NCBI GenBank assembly: GCA_937916845.1
Contig: CALFSK010000022.1
Location: 23,001 to 87,000 of the forward strand
Length of the DNA: 64,000 nucleotides
DNA from: an uncultured Lactobacillus sp.
Lineage (GTDB): Bacteria; Bacillota; Bacilli; Lactobacillales; Lactobacillaceae
Direction of reading: 5' to 3'
In this document: piece by piece, positions 45,679-57,782 of the stretch
Numbering within the stretch: position 1 is the first letter of the stretch
Layout: each line of letters opens with the position of its first letter
Translations under genes and position numbers: made by a program
Notes under the pieces: generated by a model
What the model saw: the letters and a program-made list of their open reading frames with translations, nothing else
Databases searched by the model: none
Told to the model about the DNA's origin: nothing

Positions 45679-47775
45679 TTATTCGGCAGGAGTACCGCCA
45701 TTTTTCTTGATAATGTCTTCTTGAACAGACTTTGGTACCTTTTCGTAATGATCAAATGTCATTGTGAAGGTCCCACGGCCTTGGGTTGATGAACGTAAGG
45801 TAGTTGCATAACCAAACATTTCAGCCAAAGGAACGAATGCGTGAACTTCTTGTGCGTTCCCACGTTCTTCCATCCCATCGATAGTACCACGACGAGCAGT
45901 AACGTGACCCATAACATCACCTAAGTAATCTTCTGGGGCAACGATATCAACCTTCATGATAGGTTCAAGGATAACAGGACCAGCTGACTTAGCAGCATTC
46001 CGTAAGGCTAATGAAGCGGCAATCTTGAAGGCTGCTTCACTAGAATCGACATCATGGTAAGAACCATCATACAATTTAGCCTTAACGTCAACTAAAGGAT
46101 AACCAGCTAAGACACCGTTGGCCATTGATTCCTTCAAACCTTGTTCAACTGAAGGAATGTATTCGCGAGGAACAACCCCACCGACGATGGCATCTTCGAA
46201 TTCGAAGCCTTTACCTTCTTCGTTAGGTGTAAATTCAACCCAAACATCCCCATATTGACCTTTACCACCAGATTGGTGAACGAACTTACCTTGGACCTTA
46301 GTGGCCTTGGTGAAGGTTTCACGATATGAAACTTGAGGTGCACCAACAGTTGCTTCAACGTTGAATTCACGACGCATCCGGTCAACAATGATGTCCAAAT
46401 GAAGTTCACCCATCCCAGCGATTAAAGTTTCACCAGTTTCAGGGTTAGTTTCAGCCTTGAAAGTAGGATCTTCTTCAGAAAGCTTTTGTAAGGCAACGTT
46501 CATCTTATCTTGATCAGCCTTAGTCTTAGGTTCAACGGCAACCTGGATAACTGGGTCAGGGAATTCCATTGATTCCAAATGATATGGATGGTCAACAGAA
46601 GTCAATGAGTCACCAGTAGTGGTGTTCTTCAAACCAATGGCAGCGGCGATATCACCAGAGAATACTTCTGGGATTTCTTTACGTTGGTTAGAATGCATTT
46701 GAAGCAAACGACCAACACGTTCACGCTTGTCCTTAGTTGCGTTTAAGACGTATGAACCAGATTCCAAAGTTCCTTGGTAAACCCGGATGAAAGTCAAACG
46801 ACCAACGAATGGGTCGGTAGCAACCTTAAATGCTAAGGCAGCAAATGGCTTGTCGTCACCGGCAATTAAGTCAACTTCTTCATCAGTTTCAGGATCAGTG
46901 GCCTTGTATGGCTTAACATCAAGTGGTGATGGTAAGTAATCCACGGTCGCATCCATTAACATTTGAATACCCTTGTTCTTGAAAGCTGAACCAGCAAGAA
47001 CTGGGAAGAATTCAAGTGCTAAAGTACCCTTACGGATAGCAGCTTTGATTTCGTCTTTAGAAATCTCTTCACCACCAAGGTACTTTTCCATGATACCGTC
47101 ATCGATGTCAGCTAAGGCTTCGATCAAGTCATCACGTGCAGCTTGGGCTTCTTCTTTGTATTCGTCAGGAACGTCAACAGTATCCCATTCCGTACCAAGT
47201 TCATCTTCATCATAAAGATCAGCTTTCATTTCGATTAAGTCAATGACCCCTTCGAAATGATCTTCGGCACCGATTGGTAATTGGATAGCGTGGGCGTTAG
47301 CTTGTAAACGATCATGGATCGTGCTTACAGAGTACTTGAAGTCCGCACCGATTTTGTCCATCTTGTTAACGAAAACGACCCGAGGAACGTTATACGTTGA
47401 GGCTTGACGCCAAACCGTTTCAGTTTGAGGTTCAACACCAGCTTGGGCATCCAATACGGCGATTGCACCATCTAAAACCCGAAGTGAACGTTCAACTTCA
47501 ACAGTGAAGTCAACGTGTCCTGGGGTATCGATGATGTTAATCCGATGGTTTTTCCACTGTGCAGTCGTTGCAGCAGAGGTAATGGTAATCCCACGTTCTT
47601 GTTCTTGGGCCATCCAGTCCATTTGTGAAGCACCATCATGGGTTTCACCAATTTTGTGGATTTTACCAGTATAGTACAAGATACGTTCGGTAGTGGTCGT
47701 CTTACCAGCATCAATATGGGCCATGATACCAATGTTACGAGTCTTATCGAGTGAAAATTCTCGTGTGTTAGCCAT
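45679..47775 (-). CDS. fusA: Elongation factor G
   Basis: The translocation GTPase, 698 residues. G motifs are AHIDAGKTT (residue 18), [19 protein letters not shown] and NKMDK; the C-terminal domains are complete. I start at ATG 47775 ([14 protein letters not shown]); the longer frame from 47817 is not conserved. It is separated from rpsG by 168 bp, with AT-rich sequence. No tuf gene follows, as is common in lactobacilli. Confidence 0.98.
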   Translation of the reverse strand: MANTREFSLDKTRNIGIMAHIDAGKTTTTERILYYTGKIHKIGETHDGASQMDWMAQEQERGITITSAATTAQWKNHRINIIDTPGHVDFTVEVERSLRVLDGAIAVLDAQAGVEPQTETVWRQASTYNVPRVVFVNKMDKIGADFKYSVSTIHDRLQANAHAIQLPIGAEDHFEGVIDLIEMKADLYDEDELGTEWDTVDVPDEYKEEAQAARDDLIEALADIDDGIMEKYLGGEEISKDEIKAAIRKGTLALEFFPVLAGSAFKNKGIQMLMDATVDYLPSPLDVKPYKATDPETDEEVDLIAGDDKPFAALAFKVATDPFVGRLTFIRVYQGTLESGSYVLNATKDKRERVGRLLQMHSNQRKEIPEVFSGDIAAAIGLKNTTTGDSLTSVDHPYHLESMEFPDPVIQVAVEPKTKADQDKMNVALQKLSEEDPTFKAETNPETGETLIAGMGELHLDIIVDRMRREFNVEATVGAPQVSYRETFTKATKVQGKFVHQSGGKGQYGDVWVEFTPNEEGKGFEFEDAIVGGVVPREYIPSVEQGLKESMANGVLAGYPLVDVKAKLYDGSYHDVDSSEAAFKIAASLALRNAAKSAGPVILEPIMKVDIVAPEDYLGDVMGHVTARRGTIDGMEERGNAQEVHAFVPLAEMFGYATTLRSSTQGRGTFTMTFDHYEKVPKSVQEDIIKKNGGTPAE

Positions 47776-47943
47776 AAGAAATGTGTTACTCCTCTCAATA
47801 TTAAATAGAATTAACAATAGAACCTAAATTTATAGGTAAGCATAAAACTTTTTTCAAAAAATGACTACTATATGCTCACATATAATAGCCACCTTGTTGT
47901 TGCGTTTTAGTTAAAGGCGAGCTTTAACCAAATCACAGAAATA

Positions 47944-48414
47944 TTACCAACGATAATGTGCAAAGGCACGGTTGGCTTCTGCCATACGGTGAGTATCTTC
48001 ACGTTTCTTAACGGAAGCACCGGTATTGTTAGCAGCATCCATGATTTCACGAGCTAACCGGTCGGACATTGTATGTTCGCCACGTGAGCGAGCATATTGG
48101 GTAATCCAACGAAGGCCTAAAGTCGTTTTACGATCTGGGCGAACTTCGATTGGAACTTGGTAGTTAGAACCACCAACACGGCGGGCTTTAACTTCAAGTA
48201 CTGGCATAACGTTCTTCATAGCTTCTTCGAAGACATCTAAAGGTTCGTTACCAGTTTGTTCTTTAATTTGATCAAACGCATCGTATAAGATGGTTGATGC
48301 AGTACCACGTTTACCATCTAACATTAAGTGGTTAATTAAACGCGTTACTAACTTAGAATTATACATTGGATCTGGCAAAACTTCGCGCTTTGCTGGTGCA
48401 CCTTTTCTTGGCAT
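47944..48414 (-). CDS. rpsG: 30S ribosomal protein S7
   Basis: A 156-residue S7 ([51 protein letters not shown]), which nucleates the small-subunit head. It follows rpsL by 16 bp. Confidence 0.98.
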   Translation of the reverse strand: MPRKGAPAKREVLPDPMYNSKLVTRLINHLMLDGKRGTASTILYDAFDQIKEQTGNEPLDVFEEAMKNVMPVLEVKARRVGGSNYQVPIEVRPDRKTTLGLRWITQYARSRGEHTMSDRLAREIMDAANNTGASVKKREDTHRMAEANRAFAHYRW

Positions 48415-48430
48415 TTAACTTACCTCCTTA

Positions 48431-48844
48431 TTATTTCTTTGGCTTTTTGGTACCGTACTTGGAACGGCTTTGGCGACGATCTTCGACACCAGCAGTATCA
48501 AGAGTACCACGGATAACATGGTAACGTACACCAGGTAAATCCTTAACACGACCACCACGAATTAAAACAACACTATGTTCTTGGAGGTTATGACCAATAC
48601 CAGGAATGTAAGCTGTAACTTCGATTAAGTTTGATAAACGTACACGTGCGTATTTCCGTAAAGCCGAGTTAGGCTTCTTAGGAGTCATGGTACCGACACG
48701 AGTAGCAACCCCACGTTTTTGTGGTGCTGGGTTCTTAGTTGCAACCTTCTTGTAACTGTTATACCCAAAGTTTAAAGCTGGGGCATTTGATTTTGATACT
48801 TTAGTTTTACGACCTTTACGAATTAATTGGTTAATTGTAGGCAT
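48431..48844 (-). CDS. rpsL: 30S ribosomal protein S12
   Basis: A 137-residue S12 ([30 protein letters not shown]). The decoding-site segment [18 protein letters not shown] keeps the wild-type lysine associated with streptomycin sensitivity, as does [13 protein letters not shown]. First gene of the str operon. Confidence 0.98.
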   Translation of the reverse strand: MPTINQLIRKGRKTKVSKSNAPALNFGYNSYKKVATKNPAPQKRGVATRVGTMTPKKPNSALRKYARVRLSNLIEVTAYIPGIGHNLQEHSVVLIRGGRVKDLPGVRYHVIRGTLDTAGVEDRRQSRSKYGTKKPKK

Positions 48845-49044
48845 ATTCTAAAGTGTCCTCCTTCCAAAATTGTCTGAGTTTAAGTCCACACATCCAGGTG
48901 GTTCTTTTTTAAATAAAAAATGACCCCGGGACGATGGCGCTTGTGCGATAAGCCGACCAGTCAGCATGTCTGTATTCCTGATACAGGAATCTGTCTGCAA
49001 AAAGCACCTTTACTAAGGTAACACGGAGATGCCGACGCTGTCAA
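48845..49044 (-). promoter_or_regulatory. str operon promoter and leader
   Basis: Minus-strand TTGACA (49039-49044), 18-bp spacer, TACCTT (49015-49020) with TG two bases before, an extended -10. The leader of about 165 nt includes the hairpin ATTCCTG-TA-TCAGGAAT and a GCGCCATCGTCCCGGGGTC segment followed by a T run, which could act as an attenuator. The rest of the 324-bp gap holds the divergent upstream region of the prepilin peptidase gene. Confidence 0.55.
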
Positions 49045-49168
49045 CTCAAAATGTAAGTTATCTGTCAATTTTCACACCCACCGTGACGGTTTGCAAGCAA
49101 TCGGCTTAATCACACGGATGAGTTTCCACTCTTGCGTAATTACTAATTAGACAGAGGTGAAAACAACA

Positions 49169-49852
49169 ATGCTTCTATTATATAGTATTCTATTTATTTT
49201 GGGTACCTGTATCGGGTCTTTTATTACTTGCATGGCAGAACGGACTTGTCGCTTAGCACCCGTTCCCGACACCAACCGTTCATTTTGTCCCCACTGTTAC
49301 CACCGATTACGCCCCTGGCAACTCATTCCACTACTGGGCGTCTTGATCCAACGCGGACGCTGTTTTGACTGCCAACACGCGATCAGTCTTCGCTCAACTT
49401 ATTTGGAACTTCTTTGTGGCGGGTTACTCGTTGTGACTTACCCCCATGATTTCTGGACCAGCACCCCACTCCTATTAGGCTACGGGGTCTTACTATTCAA
49501 CAGCATCACCGATCAGCTTAACTTCGCCGTTTACCCTTATACCTTAGTACTTCCCGGTATCTTAGGCCTACTCCATCACCGACCAATCATGAGTGTACCC
49601 TTACTAATCTTGATTGGCCTACTCGTGGCCCTCTTCTGCTTGGCACGTTTCACTAATAAATTTGGCATGGGCGATGTCGATGTTCTCATCCTACTTGCAT
49701 GCCTCGCCCCACCGACCGCCGTCATCACCAGTTTAACTTTAGCGGCGGTCGCGGCGCTGGTCGTCTTCACGTGTCGGCGGCACCCCGGTCGCCTCCCCTT
49801 TGTCCCGTTTATCACGTGGGGATTTATTTTTTATACCCAGTTGCTGTCATGA
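49169..49852 (+). CDS. comC: Prepilin peptidase (ComC type)
   Basis: Cleaves and N-methylates type IV prepilin-like competence pseudopilins at the membrane. The 227-residue protein has a zinc-binding pair of CxxC motifs (CPHCYHRL, CFDCQH near residues 40-75), the catalytic aspartates in SITDQLN and FGMGDVDVL, and about six membrane segments. I start at ATG 49169, 9 nt after AGAGGTG; the GTG at 49157 lies in that site. It stands alone, the usual state for comC away from comG genes. Confidence 0.93.
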   Translation: MLLLYSILFILGTCIGSFITCMAERTCRLAPVPDTNRSFCPHCYHRLRPWQLIPLLGVLIQRGRCFDCQHAISLRSTYLELLCGGLLVVTYPHDFWTSTPLLLGYGVLLFNSITDQLNFAVYPYTLVLPGILGLLHHRPIMSVPLLILIGLLVALFCLARFTNKFGMGDVDVLILLACLAPPTAVITSLTLAAVAALVVFTCRRHPGRLPFVPFITWGFIFYTQLLS

Positions 49853-49993
49853 CAATTTTTATGCTTCCAGAGGTCGAAACCAAATTTAAGCTTGAACGTT
49901 GTCACATCACTACTAATACTAATAACCATTTAAACCTAACTCGGCTACTCGACTACTCTCAAAACAGACTTACTATTGTGATTTATAATCGGA

Positions 49994-50167
49994 GGTTGCC
50001 ACTGATGATATTGGTCGTGAAGGTGGTGTTGGCGCGGCGTTTTTTTGCCGAGCTTACACCACGGACGGTCCGGGACAATTGCGCCTTTTGCAAGTGTTCC
50101 GGGCGAGGGACTAGACCGCTCCTCAGGCTAGGCCCAGTCCCACGACCACATGTCATCAGTGGCAACC
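49994..50167 (+). repeat. Structured intergenic element, copy E7 (single)
   Basis: Nearly the same as E4 in its closing stem (GGTTGCCACTGATG/CATCAGTGGCAACC) and conserved joints (CACGGACGGTCC). Hairpins 1 and 2 have different bases but stay paired: GTGGTGT/ACACCAC, CGGC/GCCG and CCGGGACA/TGTTCCGG. Hairpin 3 is CTAG/CTAG around ACCGCTCCTCAGG. It lies between convergent comC and rpoC. Confidence 0.85.
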
Positions 50168-50211
50168 GGACTAGCTTACAAGTTATCAATCCTAAATTAA
50201 ATTATGTATTC

Positions 50212-50243
50212 AAAAAGGACGACCATCGCTGGTCGCCCTTTTT
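50212..50243. terminator. Bidirectional terminator after rpoC
   Basis: AAAAAGGGCGACCA-GCGA-TGGTCGTCCTTTTT, 18 bp after the rpoC stop; A and T tracts on both sides. Confidence 0.85.
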
Positions 50244-50260
50244 GGTTTAAGACGTCACAA

Positions 50261-53200
50261 TTACTTGCTCGTGTCTTGTTCTTGCATTTGTTTTTCAAGA
50301 TCACTGATTGAGTAAACCCCATCAGCAACGTTGCCAACTTCCTTAGGCTTGATATGACGATAAATCGGCATACCAGTCCCGGCAGGAATAATCTTACCAA
50401 TGATAACATTTTCCTTAAGACCGATCAGTGGATCGTTCTTACCGCGGATAGCAGCATCGGTTAAGACCCGTGTCGTTTCTTGGAATGAAGCCGCTGATAA
50501 GAAACTGTTCGTTTCAAGGGCAGCCTTAGTAATCCCCAAGATAACTGGACGAGACGTTGCAGGAATACCGCCGGCAATCAAGGTCTTGTAGTTTTCGTCC
50601 TTGAAGTCTGCAATATCCATTAAGGTCCCTGGCAAGACGTCGGTATCGCCCGGATCCATGACCCGAACTTTACGTAACATCTGACGAATCATGATTTCAA
50701 CGTGCTTATCGCCAATTTCAACCCCTTGCATCCGGTAAACCCGTTGGACTTCACGGAGCAAGTAGTTTTCAGTTGATAAGACGTCGCGTACTTGAATCAA
50801 TTGTTTAGGATCGATTGACCCAACGTTCAAGGCAGCACCACGGTGAATAAAGTCGCCTTCACTAACCGCCATCCGTGCTGTCAACGGTAAAGTATAAGTC
50901 CGGGTATCAGTTTCACCCTTAACCGTAACTTCCTTCGTCCGTTCAGCTGGGTTTTCTTCGATCGATTGAACTGTCCCAGTAACTTCGGTAATTTCGGCAC
51001 GACCTTTAGGATTACGTGATTCAACAATTTCTTGCACACGTGGTAACCCTTGGGTAATATCGTCTCCGGCAACCCCACCAGTATGGAAAGTCCGCATGGT
51101 AAGTTGAGTACCGGGTTCACCGATTGATTGAGCGGCAACCGTACCAACGGCTTCGCCGACTTCAACTTCGTCACCAGTAGCCATGTTACGGCCGTAACAG
51201 TGTTCACAAACCCCATGTTTCGTGTTGCAAGTAAAGGCTGAACGAATTGTTACTTCAGTCACACCAGCATCAACGATCTTTTGGGCTAATTCTTCGTCGA
51301 TCATAACGTTGTTGCCAACGATTTCATCATGAGTTTCAGGATCGAAGACCGTCTTCATCGTGTAACGACCTAAAATCCGGTCGTACAATGGTTCGATGAC
51401 TTCGTTGCCTTCCATGATGGCACTGATCCGTAAACCACGGTCAGTCCCACAATCCTTTTCACGCACGATAACATCTTGGGCAACGTCGACCAGACGACGA
51501 GTCAAGTAACCTGAGTTGGCAGTCTTCAAGGCCGTATCGGTCATACCTTTACGAGCCCCATGGGTAGAAATAAACATTTCCAAGACAGACAAACCTTCAC
51601 GGAAGTTAGACAAGATAGGCAATTCCATGATCTTCCCGTTAGGGGCGGCCATCAAACCACGCATACCGGCTAATTGAGTAAAGTTTGAGATGTTACCACG
51701 GGCACCAGAATCACTCATCATGAAGATAGGGTTATCTGGGCTGAAACTTTCAACCAGTTTTTGTTGAATTTGGTCCTTAGCGTCGTTCCAGACACCAATG
51801 ACCCGTTCATAACGTTCGTCATCGGTAATTAAACCACGACGGAACTGTTTTGAAATCGTGTTAACTTGCTTATGGGCAGCGTCGATGATTGCTGGCTTTT
51901 CTTTCAAGTCAGTAATATCGGCAACCCCAACCGTCAAACCAGACTTAGTTGAAATGTTGTAACCTAAGTCCTTCATCCGGTCAAGCAAGAGTGACGTTGC
52001 CGTCACGTGATATTGTTTGTAAACTTCGGCGATAATATCAGCCAAGAAGCCCTTCTTAAATGGCATCAAAAGTTCTTGTCCATCTAAGAATTGATGAATA
52101 TCTTCACCAGGCTTCAAGAAGTACCGATCCGGAGTTCCATCAATCAAGTTATCGTTAGTTGGTTCGTTCAAGTAAGGGAACTTGTTAGGCAAAATGTTGT
52201 TAAAGATTGCCTTACCAACAGTCGTTACCAAGATTTCTGATTTTTGTTCGTCTGTGAATGGCTTTTCAGGCATTGATGAAGCTTGAAGACCAATCCGGCT
52301 GTGCATGTGCACGTAACCAGCTTGGTAAGCTTTTTGAGCTTCGTTCAAGTCTTTAAAGATCATGCCTTCGCCTTCACGACCAACTTCTTCAGTCGTCAAG
52401 TAGTAGTTACCGATAACCATATCTTGAGATGGCGTAACAACGGGTTTCCCGTCCTTAGGTGCCAAAATATGGTGGGCAGCTAACATCAATAACCGTGCTT
52501 CAGCTTGCGCTTCGTCTGATAAAGGCAAGTGAATGGCCATTTGGTCCCCATCGAAATCGGCGTTGTAAGCTTCACAAGCCAATGGATGTAACCGCATCGC
52601 TTTACCACTAACCAAGACGGGTTCAAACGCTTGAATCCCTAAACGGTGAAGCGTAGGGGCCCGGTTCAACAGAACGGGATGTTCTTTGATGACGTCTTCT
52701 AAGACGCCCCAAACATCATCGTCTGCCCGTTCGATCTTACGCTTAGCGTTCTTGATGTTAGAAGCTAATTCACGTTTAACCAATTCTTTCATAATGAACG
52801 GTTTGAATAATTCCAACGCCATTTGACGAGGAAGACCCATTTGGTTCATCTTCAAGAAAGGACCAACGTCGATAACGGAACGACCAGAATAGTCAACCCG
52901 CTTACCAAGTAAGTTTTGACGGAATCGACCTTGCTTCCCTTTCAACATGTGTGAAAGAGACTTCAATGGACGGTTACCAGGACCAGCAACGGGACGGCCA
53001 CGCCGACCGTTATCGATCAAGGCATCAACGGCTTCTTGGAGCATCCGCTTTTCGTTTTGAACAATAATACCAGGGGCATTTAAGTCCAATAAACGCTTCA
53101 AACGGTTGTTACGGTTGATTACCCGACGGTACAAATCGTTCAAGTCAGAAGTGGCGAAACGCCCACCTTCCAATTGAACCATTGGCCGAAGATCCGGTGG

Positions 53201-53902
53201 GATAACCGGAATCGCATCCATTACCATCCAAGCTGGTTCATTACCAGACGTAATGAAGGCTTCGACGATATCAAGCCGACGAACGGCTCGAGTACGCTTT
53301 TGACCTGAAGCTTCCTTCAAGGCTTCCTTTAAATCACGCGCTTCTTTTTCAAGATCCACGTTGTTTAATAAGCGCTTGATGGCTTCAGCACCCATTTCAG
53401 CATCAAATTCATTGCCGTATTGGGCTTTCTTTTCACGGTATTCACGTTCTGAAAGCAATTGCTTCTTTTCAAGTGGCGTATTACCAGATTCGATAACGAC
53501 GTATGAAGCGAAGTAAATGATTTCTTCAAGTGCACGGGGGCTCATGTCTAACACTAAGCCCATCCGGCTAGGGATACCCTTAAAGTACCAGATGTGTGTT
53601 ACTGGTGCGGCGAGTTCGATATGACCCATCCGTTCACGACGAACTTTAGAACGGGTTACTTCGACCCCACACCGGTCACAGACGATACCCTTATAACGAA
53701 TCCGTTTGTATTTACCACAAGCACATTCCCAATCCTTAGTAGGACCGAAAATCCGTTCGTCAAACAGACCGTCTTTTTCAGGTTTCAATGTCCGGTAGTT
53801 AATGGTTTCCGGCTTTTTGACTTCGCCATATGACCAGCTGCGGATCTTGTCTGGTGATGCCAGACCGATCTGCATGCTTTCAAACTTGTTGACATCGATC
53901 AA
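50261..53902 (-). CDS. rpoC: RNA polymerase beta' subunit
   Basis: A 1213-residue catalytic subunit. The N-terminal zinc site is [20 protein letters not shown] (residues 60-78), and the magnesium-binding active site is [12 protein letters not shown] near 450. The second zinc region [15 protein letters not shown] lies near 880-895, and the trigger-loop region follows. It starts at TTG 53902 ([23 protein letters not shown]) after GGAGGTCGG, 17 bp behind rpoB. Length is normal for lactobacilli. Confidence 0.98.
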   Translation of the reverse strand: MIDVNKFESMQIGLASPDKIRSWSYGEVKKPETINYRTLKPEKDGLFDERIFGPTKDWECACGKYKRIRYKGIVCDRCGVEVTRSKVRRERMGHIELAAPVTHIWYFKGIPSRMGLVLDMSPRALEEIIYFASYVVIESGNTPLEKKQLLSEREYREKKAQYGNEFDAEMGAEAIKRLLNNVDLEKEARDLKEALKEASGQKRTRAVRRLDIVEAFITSGNEPAWMVMDAIPVIPPDLRPMVQLEGGRFATSDLNDLYRRVINRNNRLKRLLDLNAPGIIVQNEKRMLQEAVDALIDNGRRGRPVAGPGNRPLKSLSHMLKGKQGRFRQNLLGKRVDYSGRSVIDVGPFLKMNQMGLPRQMALELFKPFIMKELVKRELASNIKNAKRKIERADDDVWGVLEDVIKEHPVLLNRAPTLHRLGIQAFEPVLVSGKAMRLHPLACEAYNADFDGDQMAIHLPLSDEAQAEARLLMLAAHHILAPKDGKPVVTPSQDMVIGNYYLTTEEVGREGEGMIFKDLNEAQKAYQAGYVHMHSRIGLQASSMPEKPFTDEQKSEILVTTVGKAIFNNILPNKFPYLNEPTNDNLIDGTPDRYFLKPGEDIHQFLDGQELLMPFKKGFLADIIAEVYKQYHVTATSLLLDRMKDLGYNISTKSGLTVGVADITDLKEKPAIIDAAHKQVNTISKQFRRGLITDDERYERVIGVWNDAKDQIQQKLVESFSPDNPIFMMSDSGARGNISNFTQLAGMRGLMAAPNGKIMELPILSNFREGLSVLEMFISTHGARKGMTDTALKTANSGYLTRRLVDVAQDVIVREKDCGTDRGLRISAIMEGNEVIEPLYDRILGRYTMKTVFDPETHDEIVGNNVMIDEELAQKIVDAGVTEVTIRSAFTCNTKHGVCEHCYGRNMATGDEVEVGEAVGTVAAQSIGEPGTQLTMRTFHTGGVAGDDITQGLPRVQEIVESRNPKGRAEITEVTGTVQSIEENPAERTKEVTVKGETDTRTYTLPLTARMAVSEGDFIHRGAALNVGSIDPKQLIQVRDVLSTENYLLREVQRVYRMQGVEIGDKHVEIMIRQMLRKVRVMDPGDTDVLPGTLMDIADFKDENYKTLIAGGIPATSRPVILGITKAALETNSFLSAASFQETTRVLTDAAIRGKNDPLIGLKENVIIGKIIPAGTGMPIYRHIKPKEVGNVADGVYSISDLEKQMQEQDTSK

Positions 53903-53919
53903 AGGACCGACCTCCCTTT

Positions 53920-56900
53920 TTATTGATTATCCTGGTGCGCGTTCGTTGTCGCTTCAGTCGTTGTACCATCAGTCTTAGCTGACTTATCAGCGGCCTTTTG
54001 TTGTTGTTCTTGTTGGAATTTGCTTAAGGCATCCACGTTAACGACTTCATCATCGTCATCGTCCATGTCACGCAATTCGATTTCTTTATCTTCAGCATCC
54101 AGAACCTTCATATCAAGGCCTAATGCTTGTAATTCTTTAACCAGCACGCGGAATGATTCCGGCACACCTGGCTTAGGAATTGGTTCGCCCTTAACAATGG
54201 CTTCATAGGTCTTAACACGACCAACCACGTCATCAGACTTGTAAGTCAAGATTTCTTGAAGGGTGTAGGCTGCCCCGTACGCTTCAAGTGCCCAAACTTC
54301 CATTTCACCAAACCGTTGCCCACCAAATTGCGCTTTCCCACCAAGTGGTTGTTGCGTAACTAATGAGTAAGGTCCAATTGAACGAGCATGGATCTTATCA
54401 TCGACCATGTGGCTAAGTTTCATATAGTGCATGACCCCAACGGCAATTCGCTTGTCGAAAGGTTCACCGGTCCGACCATCGTAGACGATTGACTTACCGT
54501 CTTCATCGACACCGGCTTCACGAACAGCTTTCCAAATATCGGAATCGCGGGCCCCATCAAAGACAGGGGTTGCCATGTGGATACCGAGCTTACGTGCGGC
54601 CATCCCCAAATGCAATTCCAAAACTTGTCCAATGTTCATACGTGAAGGCACACCCATGGGACTCAACATGATATCGATTGGCGTACCATCTGGCATGTAA
54701 GGCATGTCTTCTTGAGGAACCACGATTGAAACGGTCCCTTTATTACCATGCCGTCCGGCCATCTTGTCACCAACTTGGATCTTACGTTTTTGCGCGATGT
54801 AGACCCGAACCATCATGTTAACACCAGGAGAAAGTTCATCACCGTTTTCACGAGTGAAGATCTTAACGTCCTGGATAATTCCGCCACCACCATGAGGAAC
54901 CCGAAGTGAGGTGTCACGGACTTCACGAGCCTTTTCACCAAAGATTGCGTGTAACAAACGTTCTTCGGCTGATAATTCCGTAACCCCTTTAGGCGTTACC
55001 TTACCAACTAAAATGTCGCCATCTTTAACTTCGGCACCGATCCGGATAATCCCATCTTCGTCCAAGTTCTTCAAAGCGTCTTCCCCAACGTTAGGGATTT
55101 CGCGAGTCATTTCTTCAGGTCCAAGCTTCGTGTCCCGTGCTTCTGATTCATATTCTTCAATATGAATTGAAGTATAAACATCTTCGCGAACTAAACGTTC
55201 GTTAATGATGATGGCATCTTCGAAGTTGTAACCATTCCAAGTCATGAAGGCAACTAATGGGTTTTGACCTAAGGCTAATTCCCCGCCTTCCATGGCTGGT
55301 CCATCGGCTAAGACTTCGTCATTGTCAACGTGGTCGCCGACTTTAACGATTGGCCGTTGGTTGTAGTTCTTACCACCGTTTGAACGGCGGAACTTCATTA
55401 ATTTGTAAGTGTCTAATGAACCATCGTCACGCCGAACACGTACTTCACGTGCATCAACGTATTCAACAGTCCCGTCATGACGACAGATCAAAGCGATCCC
55501 AGAGTCATGCGCCGCTTTATATTCGATCCCAGTCCCGATTAAAGGCGCGTGTGGATCAACCAGCGGAACAGCTTGCCGTTGCATGTTGGCACCCATTAAG
55601 GCACGGTTAGAGTCATCGTTTTCCAAGAAAGGAATACATGCCGTAGCGACGGCAACCACTTGTTTAGGTGAAACGTCCATGTAATCGACATTTTCGATTG
55701 ACGTTTCCAAGTTTTCTTCCTTTTCACGGGCCAAAACAGTGTCATCAACGAATGAACCATCATCGTTTAATGGTGAGTTCGCTTGCGCAATAACAAATTG
55801 GTCTTCTTCGTCGGCTGCCAAATAATCGATCTTGTCGGTAACTTTATGAGTTGTCCAATCGACACGACGGTAAGGCGTTTCGATGAACCCATAACGGTTA
55901 ACCTTGGCGTAAGAAGCCAAACTGTTAATCAAACCAATGTTAGGGCCTTCAGGAGTTTCGATTGGGCACATCCGACCGTAGTGGGTATAGTGCACATCAC
56001 GAACTTCATATCCGGCACGATCACGCGTCAAACCACCAGGTCCTAAGGCTGATAAACGACGCTTATGCGTTAATTCACCTAATGGGTTAGTTTGATCCAT
56101 GAATTGTGACAATTGTGATGAACCAAAGAATTCTTTGATTGAGGCAACCACTGGACGAATGTTAATCAATTGTTGTGGCGTTACCGTCGCAGCATCTTGA
56201 ATGGACATCCGTTCACGCACAACCCGTTCCATCCGGGATAACCCGATCCGGAATTGGTTTTGCAAGAGTTCACCGACAGAACGAATCCGACGGTTACCCA
56301 AGTGATCAATATCATCAGTCGTTCCAAGGCCTTCTTGTAAGTTAAAGAAGTAGTTAATGGAAGCAATGATATCAGCAGGCACAATGTGCTTGAACTTCAA
56401 ATCAATGTTGGCATTACCAATCACATTAAGCACCTTTTCAGGATCATTTTGTGAATAAACTTTAACCACTTGTAAGACCATTGGGTTAGTCACAACTGAT
56501 TCATCAGAAGGCGTGTAAGTAATTGTCTTGAAATCGTCACGTTCCAAGTATGGTGCTAACTTAGCCATGACGTTCTTGTCAATGACGTCGCCCTTTTGTG
56601 CAATAACTTCACCAGTGTCAGGATCGGCCAAGGTTTCGGCTAAGGTTAGACCAGTTAAACGGGTCTTCATACTTAACTTCTTGTTAACCTTGTAACGACC
56701 AACTGGTGCAAAGTCATAACGCTTTGGATCAAAGAAGCGGGCAGTTAACAAACTCCGTGAACTGTCAGCGGTCTTTGGTTCACCAGGACGTAGCCGTTCG
56801 TAGATATCCTTTAAGGATTCTTCGACACGGGAATCGTCGGTGTTCTTGTGCACGTCTTTTTCCAACGTGTTCATCAAGCTGTCAGTTTCACCCAACATAT

Positions 56901-57525
56901 CGATGATGTCGTCGTCAGAACCGAATCCTAAGGCCCGAACTAATTCCGTTAAAGGAATCTTCCGAGTCCGGTCGATCCGAACGTACGCAATGTTTTTAGC
57001 ATCGGTTTCTAATTCAAGCCAAGCCCCACGGTTAGGAATAACAGTGGTACCGTAGCTTGGACGGCCGTTTTTATCTAATTCTTCATTGAAGTAAACGCCG
57101 GGTGAACGAACCAATTGTGAAACAATGACCCGTTCGGCACCGTTAATAATGAACGTCCCTTGTTCAGTCATTAATGGAAAATCACCGAAGAATACGTCTT
57201 GCGATTTGATTTCACCAGTTTCATGGTTAGTCAAACGTAAGGTAACATGCAATGGTGCCGAGTAGTTGGCATCATGTTCACGAGCTTCTTCGACGGTGTA
57301 CTTTGGTTCTAATAGTTGATAGTCGACAAATTCAAGTGAAAGTTTCCCTGCGAAATCGTCGATTGGCATAATATCTTCAAACATTTCCCGGAGACCTTCA
57401 TCCAAGAACCATTGATATGAATCGGTCTGGATTTCGATCAAGTTAGGCAAATCAAGAACTTCTTTGATACGCGCATAACTTCTACGGGTACGGTGTTTAC
57501 CGTATTTTACTAAATGTCCGGCCAA
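53920..57525 (-). CDS. rpoB: RNA polymerase beta subunit
   Basis: A 1201-residue subunit starting [24 protein letters not shown] use TTG 57525; the GTG at 57534 overlaps the GAAGGGGTG site. The rifampicin-region sequence [34 protein letters not shown] is wild type. The C terminus carries an acidic stretch ([16 protein letters not shown]) and a Gln-rich tail. The gene is preceded by a leader with its own terminator. Confidence 0.98.
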   Translation of the reverse strand: MAGHLVKYGKHRTRRSYARIKEVLDLPNLIEIQTDSYQWFLDEGLREMFEDIMPIDDFAGKLSLEFVDYQLLEPKYTVEEAREHDANYSAPLHVTLRLTNHETGEIKSQDVFFGDFPLMTEQGTFIINGAERVIVSQLVRSPGVYFNEELDKNGRPSYGTTVIPNRGAWLELETDAKNIAYVRIDRTRKIPLTELVRALGFGSDDDIIDMLGETDSLMNTLEKDVHKNTDDSRVEESLKDIYERLRPGEPKTADSSRSLLTARFFDPKRYDFAPVGRYKVNKKLSMKTRLTGLTLAETLADPDTGEVIAQKGDVIDKNVMAKLAPYLERDDFKTITYTPSDESVVTNPMVLQVVKVYSQNDPEKVLNVIGNANIDLKFKHIVPADIIASINYFFNLQEGLGTTDDIDHLGNRRIRSVGELLQNQFRIGLSRMERVVRERMSIQDAATVTPQQLINIRPVVASIKEFFGSSQLSQFMDQTNPLGELTHKRRLSALGPGGLTRDRAGYEVRDVHYTHYGRMCPIETPEGPNIGLINSLASYAKVNRYGFIETPYRRVDWTTHKVTDKIDYLAADEEDQFVIAQANSPLNDDGSFVDDTVLAREKEENLETSIENVDYMDVSPKQVVAVATACIPFLENDDSNRALMGANMQRQAVPLVDPHAPLIGTGIEYKAAHDSGIALICRHDGTVEYVDAREVRVRRDDGSLDTYKLMKFRRSNGGKNYNQRPIVKVGDHVDNDEVLADGPAMEGGELALGQNPLVAFMTWNGYNFEDAIIINERLVREDVYTSIHIEEYESEARDTKLGPEEMTREIPNVGEDALKNLDEDGIIRIGAEVKDGDILVGKVTPKGVTELSAEERLLHAIFGEKAREVRDTSLRVPHGGGGIIQDVKIFTRENGDELSPGVNMMVRVYIAQKRKIQVGDKMAGRHGNKGTVSIVVPQEDMPYMPDGTPIDIMLSPMGVPSRMNIGQVLELHLGMAARKLGIHMATPVFDGARDSDIWKAVREAGVDEDGKSIVYDGRTGEPFDKRIAVGVMHYMKLSHMVDDKIHARSIGPYSLVTQQPLGGKAQFGGQRFGEMEVWALEAYGAAYTLQEILTYKSDDVVGRVKTYEAIVKGEPIPKPGVPESFRVLVKELQALGLDMKVLDAEDKEIELRDMDDDDDEVVNVDALSKFQQEQQQKAADKSAKTDGTTTEATTNAHQDNQ

Positions 57526-57534
57526 GTTGTTCAC

Positions 57535-57760
57535 CCCTTCTTATTATTCCGGAACCCGGTCGCCACTCGATTAAATATTACATTTGTGTTACAAATGCAG
57601 TTTTAATCGAATTTTGAGCATAAAAAAACCAAAAATAGCCATTTAAGTTAACTATTTTTGGAATATTATTAACGAACCGCGCAGACAATAGATTGCGCTG
57701 TTGTTCGAGTTCACGGTTACAGACAAGTTATAATATACCGCTCGATGGCAGCATTGTCAA
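57535..57760 (-). promoter_or_regulatory. rpoB promoter and attenuator-bearing leader
   Basis: Minus-strand TTGACA (57755-57760), 17-bp spacer, TATATT (57732-57737). After about 70 nt, which include the hairpin GCGCA-ATCTATTGTC-TGCGC, comes a strong terminator CCAAAAATAG..CTATTTTTGG plus seven T (57622-57661). A further stem CGATTAAA/TTTAATCG with inner CATTTGT/ACAAATG lies before the start. A Lacto-rpoB RNA motif is described upstream of rpoB in Lactobacillales; I cannot confirm this leader belongs to it. Confidence 0.75.
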
Positions 57761-57782
57761 GCTAGCGGACCGTATTTTCAAG

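Noticed and set aside
49699..50250. 183-codon plus-strand frame overlapping comC and element E7
   Set aside because: It is an out-of-frame shadow of comC that runs on through the structured repeat; no ribosome site and no conserved protein.
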